6,235 nt of DNA from assembly GCF_018372875.1 (NCBI RefSeq), contig NZ_JAHAIF010000084.1, positions 1 to 6,235 on the forward strand, in the 5' to 3' direction. The notes beneath the pieces were generated by a model. That model was not told the DNA's origin, did not search any database, and worked only from the letters and a program-made list of their open reading frames with translations. Origin of the DNA: Clostridium sp. GTDB taxonomy: Bacteria > Bacillota > Clostridia > Clostridiales > Clostridiaceae. Shown here piece after piece: positions 6,072 to 6,235 of this stretch. The number at the start of each line of letters is the position of its first letter. The first letter of the stretch is position 1. A program made the translations under genes and the position numbers.

Positions 6072-6235
6072 ATGTTATTGTTCTTTTGTGAAATATATAA
6101 TAATCCAACTGATATACACCTCACAACTCATAGAATTGAAGGCGGTTTAGATATAGAAATTAACTATAAATACCTTTGTAACGAACACCATCGTGGTAAA
6201 AGCGGACCCCATCACTCTATTGAAATAGATTTAAA
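6072..6235 (+). CDS. Small HNH-like/zinc-binding protein, 5' part (cut by window end)
   Basis: An ORF opens at ATG 6072 (in-frame TAA just upstream at 6063) and stays open to the window edge, giving 54 residues. The pattern C6-x2-Y9, H16, H20, then LCNEHHRGKSGPHH (35-48, with C36, H39, H40 and H47) resembles small HNH or zinc-finger-like proteins of Firmicutes and their phages, which carry CxxC, then H, then CxxHH. Y9 stands where the second cysteine of the first pair would be expected. Base composition becomes richer in C and G over the HHRGKSGPHH block, as expected for conserved coding sequence. There is no strong Shine-Dalgarno; a TATAAT at 6043-6048 could be a -10 box. It may be an intact divergent member or a decayed gene. 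The assignment is tentative and function is unknown. Confidence 0.5.
   Translation, partial: MLLFFCEIYNNPTDIHLTTHRIEGGLDIEINYKYLCNEHHRGKSGPHHSIEIDL

Overview
The window is strongly AT-rich, with AT-ending codons, GTG and TTG starts, and Shine-Dalgarno sites close to AAGGAGG. This fits a low-GC Firmicute, most likely Clostridium or a close relative. The genus is inferred from composition and gene style, not proven.

Layout. Positions 1-90 hold the 3' end of an unidentified rightward gene. It converges on a four-gene leftward operon, with a strong hairpin (108-144) between them that reads best as the operon terminator. In transcription order the operon is PTS enzyme IIB (3563-3252), IIC (3196-1946), IIA (1953-1606) and a GH1 6-phospho-beta-glucosidase (1613-177). 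The last three genes overlap head to tail by 8 bases each, and both overlapped genes start with GTG. A divergent rightward gene (3748-5673, TTG start) encodes a LicR-type activator with two HTH domains, two PRDs, a degenerate EIIB-like domain and an EIIA-like domain. Downstream are about 400 bases with no convincing gene, then the 5' end of a small HNH-like ORF (6072) cut by the window edge.

How it works together (inference from families). IIC, with phosphorylated IIB and IIA, imports a beta-linked disaccharide such as cellobiose, a lichenan oligosaccharide or another beta-glucoside, and phosphorylates it at C6. The GH1 enzyme then splits the 6-phosphate product in the cytoplasm. The regulator senses PTS phosphorylation through its PRD and EIIA histidines. 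The intergenic region contains two opposed promoters, a perfect 17-base palindrome (CGAAATAA-C-TTATTTCG) about midway between the predicted transcription starts, and a full-consensus CcpA cre site just downstream of the operon start. Induction by substrate and repression by preferred sugars can therefore both be proposed from sequence.

Novelty. The module is a recognisable lic/cel-type PTS operon (order as in Bacillus subtilis licBCAH), so nothing suggests a new kind of system. The points most worth checking are the regulator's missing phosphorylation residues (EIIB Cys to Leu, second PRD1 His to Gln), the IIC lacking the usual GIHG histidine, the corrected TTG start of the regulator, and the operator/cre layout.
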